Shown here: in pieces, positions 59,881 through 64,000 of the stretch
Layout: each line of letters opens with the position of its first letter
Position numbering within the stretch: position 1 is the stretch's first letter
Source: Agathobacter sp.
GTDB taxonomy: Bacteria > Bacillota > Clostridia > Lachnospirales > Lachnospiraceae
Length of the DNA: 64,000 nucleotides
Direction of reading: 5' to 3'
Assembly: GCA_022775045.1 (NCBI GenBank)
Contig: JALFLB010000057.1
Span: forward strand, 105,383 to 169,382
Position numbers and translations under genes: made by a program
The notes under the pieces: model-generated
Seen by the model: the letters and a program-made list of their open reading frames with translations, nothing else
Database searches by the model: none
What the model was told of the DNA's origin: nothing

Positions 59881-61137
59881 ATGGCAAAGAAAAAAGAAGA
59901 GAATGCAGCAGTAGAAACAGAGGAAATGAAGACAAAATTTAAAGAAAAGCTTGCAGAGCTTCTCGAGCTTGGAAAGAAAAAGCGCAATATTCTGGAATAT
60001 CAGGAAATCAGTGACTTTTTCAAGGATATGAATCTGGATGCCGAGCAGATGGAAGCTGTACTGGATTTTCTGGAACATCACAATGTGGATGTGCTTCGTA
60101 TCAGTGATGATGATGACGACGATGAAATTATTCTGGATGATGACGATGAAGTGGAAGTTGAGAAGATTGATTTGTCAGTTCCGGATGGCGTCAGTGTCGA
60201 GGATCCGGTTCGTATGTACTTGAAGGAGATTGGTAAGGTGCCTCTTCTGAGTGCAGAAGAAGAAATTGAACTTGCCAAGAAAATGGAGGATGGTAATGTT
60301 GCAACCGAGAAAATCCAGCTTCTGAAGGAACGTATGCAGAATGAGGAAGATGAGAATGAGAAGGCGCAGATTCAGACAGAAATCAAGGAACTGCAATTGG
60401 ATGTAGATCATGGATCAGATGCGAAAAAGCGTCTTGCAGAGGCTAATCTTCGTCTGGTTGTCAGCATTGCGAAGCGCTATGTGGGTCGTGGAATGCTGTT
60501 TTTGGATTTGATCCAGGAGGGAAATCTGGGTCTTATTAAGGCTGTCGAGAAGTTTGATTACCGCAAGGGGTATAAGTTTTCTACCTATGCAACGTGGTGG
60601 ATTCGTCAGGCAATTACACGTGCGATTGCCGATCAGGCCCGGACCATTCGTATTCCGGTGCATATGGTCGAGACCATCAATAAGCTGATTCGTGTCAGCA
60701 GACAGCTTTTGCAGGAACTGGGGCGTGAGCCTTCTCCGGAGGAGATTGCAGCAGAAATGAATATGCCGGTTGACCGCGTGCGTGAAATTTTAAAGATTTC
60801 ACAGGAGCCGGTGTCACTTGAGACACCAATCGGAGAGGAAGAGGATTCTCATCTTGGTGATTTTATCAAGGATGATAATGTGCCGGTACCCGCAGATGCG
60901 GCAGCGTTTACACTCCTTAAGGAGCAGCTGGAGGAAGTATTGGGAACACTGACAGAGCGTGAACAGAAGGTTCTGACACTTCGATTCGGACTTGAGGATG
61001 GGCGTGCAAGAACGCTTGAGGAGGTCGGAAAGGAATTTAACGTTACCCGTGAGCGTATTCGCCAGATTGAAGCAAAGGCTCTTCGTAAGCTTCGCCATCC
61101 GAGCAGAAGCCGCAAACTGAAGGATTACTTGGAGTAA
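59881..61137 (+). CDS. rpoD: RNA polymerase primary sigma factor
   Basis: [60 protein letters not shown]; region 4 [39 protein letters not shown]. Confidence 0.98.
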   Translation: MAKKKEENAAVETEEMKTKFKEKLAELLELGKKKRNILEYQEISDFFKDMNLDAEQMEAVLDFLEHHNVDVLRISDDDDDDEIILDDDDEVEVEKIDLSVPDGVSVEDPVRMYLKEIGKVPLLSAEEEIELAKKMEDGNVATEKIQLLKERMQNEEDENEKAQIQTEIKELQLDVDHGSDAKKRLAEANLRLVVSIAKRYVGRGMLFLDLIQEGNLGLIKAVEKFDYRKGYKFSTYATWWIRQAITRAIADQARTIRIPVHMVETINKLIRVSRQLLQELGREPSPEEIAAEMNMPVDRVREILKISQEPVSLETPIGEEEDSHLGDFIKDDNVPVPADAAAFTLLKEQLEEVLGTLTEREQKVLTLRFGLEDGRARTLEEVGKEFNVTRERIRQIEAKALRKLRHPSRSRKLKDYLE

Positions 61138-61138
61138 T

Positions 61139-61882
61139 ATGGTCAAATTATCAGAACGAATGAAGGCAGTTGCGGCTATGGTAACCTCAGGTGGGATTCT
61201 TGCAGATATCGGAACGGATCATGGTTACGTGCCGATTGCATTGATGCAGGAACACAAAATCAAAGGCGCAATTGCGATGGATATTAATCAGGGACCCCTT
61301 GCACGTGCAAAAGAGAATATTGAGGCTGCCCATCTGCAGGAATACATACAAACAAGGCTTTCAGATGGTGTGCAGTCGCTTAAAGTAGGAGAAGCTGATT
61401 CCATTTTAGCAGCAGGGATGGGCGGAGAGCTGGTGATGCATATTTTGGAAGAAGGGGAAGAGGTTTGCCAGGCCGCATCGGAACTGATTCTGCAGCCTCA
61501 GTCGGATATTCGCAAGGTCAGGGAGTACCTGCGGGAGCATCACTATAAAATCGTAGATGAGGATATGGTATTAGAGGATGGTAAATATTATCCGATGATG
61601 CGTGTCATCAAGGTGGAACAGGATGATTTTTGGGCAAAATTGAGCGAGGAGTCGACAGTTGCATGTGATATTTATGGACCATTGCTTCTTCGCAATGGGA
61701 ATCCGGTGCTTCGGCGGTTTCTTGTACATCAGCACCGCCAGTTGACAGAATTATTAAAAAAGCTTCAGGCACAGAAGCAGTCGGAGGCGATTCAGAAGCG
61801 GATTTTTCAGGTGAAGGAAGAACTGCAGTATAATGAATCTGCATATACAATATTGGGGGCGATAAAAAATGCAGGAATATGA
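61139..61882 (+). CDS. trmK: tRNA (adenine(22)-N(1))-methyltransferase
   Basis: GGILADIGTDHGYVPIALMQE, AIAMDINQGPLARAKENIE, ILAAGMGGELVMHIL, LILQPQSDIRKVREYL. Confidence 0.9.
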   Translation: MVKLSERMKAVAAMVTSGGILADIGTDHGYVPIALMQEHKIKGAIAMDINQGPLARAKENIEAAHLQEYIQTRLSDGVQSLKVGEADSILAAGMGGELVMHILEEGEEVCQAASELILQPQSDIRKVREYLREHHYKIVDEDMVLEDGKYYPMMRVIKVEQDDFWAKLSEESTVACDIYGPLLLRNGNPVLRRFLVHQHRQLTELLKKLQAQKQSEAIQKRIFQVKEELQYNESAYTILGAIKNAGI

Positions 61883-63539
61883 ATTAGAGATTGAGGTTGC
61901 ACCGGGAATCTATGAACAGGTATTGGTTCCGGAGGGAACCAGGCTTCTCGATCTGGCAAAGGAGTATCAGGAAAATTATGATTCTACGATTGTGCTTGCC
62001 TGTGTAGACCGTAAGTTGCGTGAGCTGAATAAGCAGGTCAAGAAGTCGGGAACATTGTCATTTCTTACGATGACAGACCGTGATGGAAAGAGGACATATC
62101 GCCGGAGCGTGACACTTCTGATGCAGAAGGCGGTTGTGAACCTTTGGAAAGATGAAGTGAAGGTAAGAGTTTACTATTCTCTTGGTGAGGGCTATTATTG
62201 CGAACTTAAAGGCTGCGGCAAAGTGGCAGATGAAAGGACCCTCCGGGAAATCAAAGAGGAAATGATGCGTCTGGTGGAGGCTGATATTGAAATCAAAAAG
62301 TGCAGCGTAAAGACAGAGGATGCGGAAGCAGTTTTCCGAAGCAAGGGAATGAAGGACAAAGAAAGACTGTTGCATTACCGCAGAAGTTCCCGGGTTAATC
62401 TATACTCGCTGGACGGGTTGGAGGACTATTTTTATGGATATATGGTGCCATCAACTGGTTGTTTAAGTGCATTTGATCTGGAATTATATGAGGATGGGTT
62501 TGTTCTCCTTTTTCCAAATCAAAAAGGTGATATTGTGGAGCCGCTTAAGACTTCAAACAAGCTTTATCATACGTTGCGCGAGTCAAGACGTTGGAGCAGA
62601 ATGCTTGGCGTGGGAACGATCGGTGCATTAAATGATGCAATTGCAGCTGGAAAAGGGGAGCAGATCATTTTGCTGCAGGAGGCACTCATGGAGGAACGTA
62701 TTGGTGCTTTAGCTGCACAGATTGCGCAGCGGCGGGATGCGAAGTTTGTTATGATTGCGGGACCTTCTTCCTCGGGAAAGACAACGTTTTCAAACCGTTT
62801 GTCGATTCAGCTTCAGGCAAAAGGATTAAAGCCTCATCCGATTGGGCTGGATGATTATTATGATGACAGAGAGCGTTGCCCGAGGGATGAGAATGGCAAT
62901 CTGGATTTTGAGTGTCTTGAAGCGCTCGATGTGGAGCAGTTCAATAAGGATATGACACGTTTGCTGGCAGGGGAAACGGTTGACATGCCGTCGTTTAATT
63001 TTAAGACGGGAAAGCGGGAGTATCGAGGCAGACAGCTTCAGCTTGGCAAGGATGACATCCTTGTAATCGAAGGAATACATGGTCTGAATGATAAGCTTTC
63101 CTATTCACTTCCAGAGGAGAGCAAGTTTAGGATTTATATTTCAGCGCTGACCCAGCTGAATATTGACGAGCATAATCCTCTGCCGACCACAGATTGCCGG
63201 CTGCTCAGACGTATTGTCAGGGATGCGAGGACACGTGGGACATCTGCGCAGGAGACGATTGCGATGTGGCCGTCTGTGCGGAGGGGAGAGGAGAAGAATA
63301 TTTTCCCGTTTCAGGACAGTGCAGATGTGATGTTCAATTCAGCCCTGCTTTATGAGATTGCAGTCTTAAAAGTGTATGCAGAACCGCTTTTGTTCCAGAT
63401 TCCACGTGATTGCGAAGAATATTATGAGGCAAAGCGCTTATTAAAGTTTCTCGACTATTTTCTTCCCCTTCCGACAGAGGGGATTATGCAAAGCTCTCTT
63501 GTTCGAGAATTTGTTGGAGGAAGCTGCTTTAACGTTTAA
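61869..63539 (+). CDS. nucleoside kinase (TGS-like N-terminus + uridine kinase-like P-loop domain)
   Basis: IAGPSSSGKTTFSNRLSIQL, IGLDDYYDDRERCPRDENGNLDFECLEALD, ILVIEGIHGLNDKL. Confidence 0.9.
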   Translation: MQEYELEIEVAPGIYEQVLVPEGTRLLDLAKEYQENYDSTIVLACVDRKLRELNKQVKKSGTLSFLTMTDRDGKRTYRRSVTLLMQKAVVNLWKDEVKVRVYYSLGEGYYCELKGCGKVADERTLREIKEEMMRLVEADIEIKKCSVKTEDAEAVFRSKGMKDKERLLHYRRSSRVNLYSLDGLEDYFYGYMVPSTGCLSAFDLELYEDGFVLLFPNQKGDIVEPLKTSNKLYHTLRESRRWSRMLGVGTIGALNDAIAAGKGEQIILLQEALMEERIGALAAQIAQRRDAKFVMIAGPSSSGKTTFSNRLSIQLQAKGLKPHPIGLDDYYDDRERCPRDENGNLDFECLEALDVEQFNKDMTRLLAGETVDMPSFNFKTGKREYRGRQLQLGKDDILVIEGIHGLNDKLSYSLPEESKFRIYISALTQLNIDEHNPLPTTDCRLLRRIVRDARTRGTSAQETIAMWPSVRRGEEKNIFPFQDSADVMFNSALLYEIAVLKVYAEPLLFQIPRDCEEYYEAKRLLKFLDYFLPLPTEGIMQSSLVREFVGGSCFNV

Positions 63540-63540
63540 A

Positions 63541-63573
63541 AAATCCCCTTCCCATATATTGGGAGGGGGATTT
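63541..63573. terminator. bidirectional terminator between nucleoside kinase and rnpB
   Basis: aaatccccttcccatatattgggagggggattt. Confidence 0.8.
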
Positions 63574-63587
63574 GATTTTTACATCAG

Positions 63588-63999
63588 GCATTAAGCAGGA
63601 CGATAAGCCGGGTTATGTCGTTGGGTGATCATCTATCTAGGACGATTGTCGCCAATCGCCTCAAGCGACCTACCTAAAGCTGGCGGGCCACGTCAATGCT
63701 TTGGTTCGGTCTTGCTTCGAATGGGGTTTACATGTGCCCTCCCTGTTACCAGAGAGGCGGTAGTCTCTTACACTGCCATTCCACCCTTACTATCCGTAGC
63801 ACATCTTTCATATGCTACCTATACAAGTAGACAAGTAGTACATCAGAGATGTACTACAGATAGCGGTATATTTCTGTTGCACTTTCCTTAGAGTTTCCTC
63901 CACCGGCCGTTAACCGGCATCCTGCCCTGTGAAGCCCGGACTTTCCTCACCTGCGGTCTTTCGACACTTGCAGCCGCGATCACCTGTCCTGCATAATGC
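63588..63999 (-). ncRNA. rnpB: RNase P RNA, bacterial class A
   Basis: Minus strand GAGGAAAGTCCGGGCTTCACAGGGCAGGATGCCGGTTAACGGCCGG...GGAAAGTGCAACAGAAA...ACATAACCCGGCTTATCGTCCTGC; 5' gcattatgcaggac pairs with 3' gtcctgcttaatgc. Confidence 0.95.
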
Positions 64000-64000
64000 A

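Noticed and set aside
60098-60160. Asp-rich tract (gatgatgatgacgacgatg...) resembling a microsatellite
   Set aside because: In-frame acidic segment of the sigma factor N-terminus, common in Lachnospiraceae RpoD
63625-63891. 88-aa ORF from the track
   Set aside because: Antisense to RNase P RNA; not a gene
1-64000. Search for CRISPR arrays, IS elements, prophage or toxin-antitoxin modules
   Set aside because: No regularly spaced repeats, transposase/integrase motifs or phage structural genes seen by eye

Overview
This 64 kb window looks like chromosomal housekeeping DNA from a Lachnospiraceae-type Clostridia genome. I see no prophage, CRISPR array, rRNA operon or intact transposon. Main blocks: 3' end of a glycogen phosphorylase; MCP, TPR lipoprotein and hflX; typA; lysine riboswitch plus dapA-dapB; secreted papain-like protease; pyrC-F-K-D and pyrE; M29 aminopeptidase; purE-M-N-D; two GGDEF/EAL proteins; subtilisin-like protease; group B-like [FeFe] hydrogenase; two ABC systems; a radical-SAM/TIGR03915 putative DNA repair pair; a sugar transferase; double hemerythrin; csp; M18 aminopeptidase; DegV; folC; LRR-VWA-MoxR cluster; ilvE; amidase; a HEAT/methyltransferase protein; two divergent tRNA-Leu genes; a decayed MCP; dgt-dnaG-rpoD-trmK; a TGS/uridine-kinase-like nucleoside kinase; and complete rnpB on the minus strand. 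The observations most worth follow-up are: (1) two LexA/DinR-type boxes (GAAC-N4-GTTC) on a consensus promoter directly upstream of the radical SAM + TIGR03915 pair, implying an SOS-controlled and functionally uncharacterised DNA repair/modification system; (2) dnaG has no ATG/GTG/TTG at the position set by its strong Shine-Dalgarno, only ACG; (3) an MCP gene has lost most of its Cache sensor domain through an apparent internal deletion and frameshift; (4) an unexplained 112-bp inverted-repeat-bounded leader precedes the sugar transferase; (5) a tRNA-Leu(AAG) implies A34-to-inosine editing beyond tRNA-Arg. All family assignments are from reading the sequence and motifs; no searches were run.
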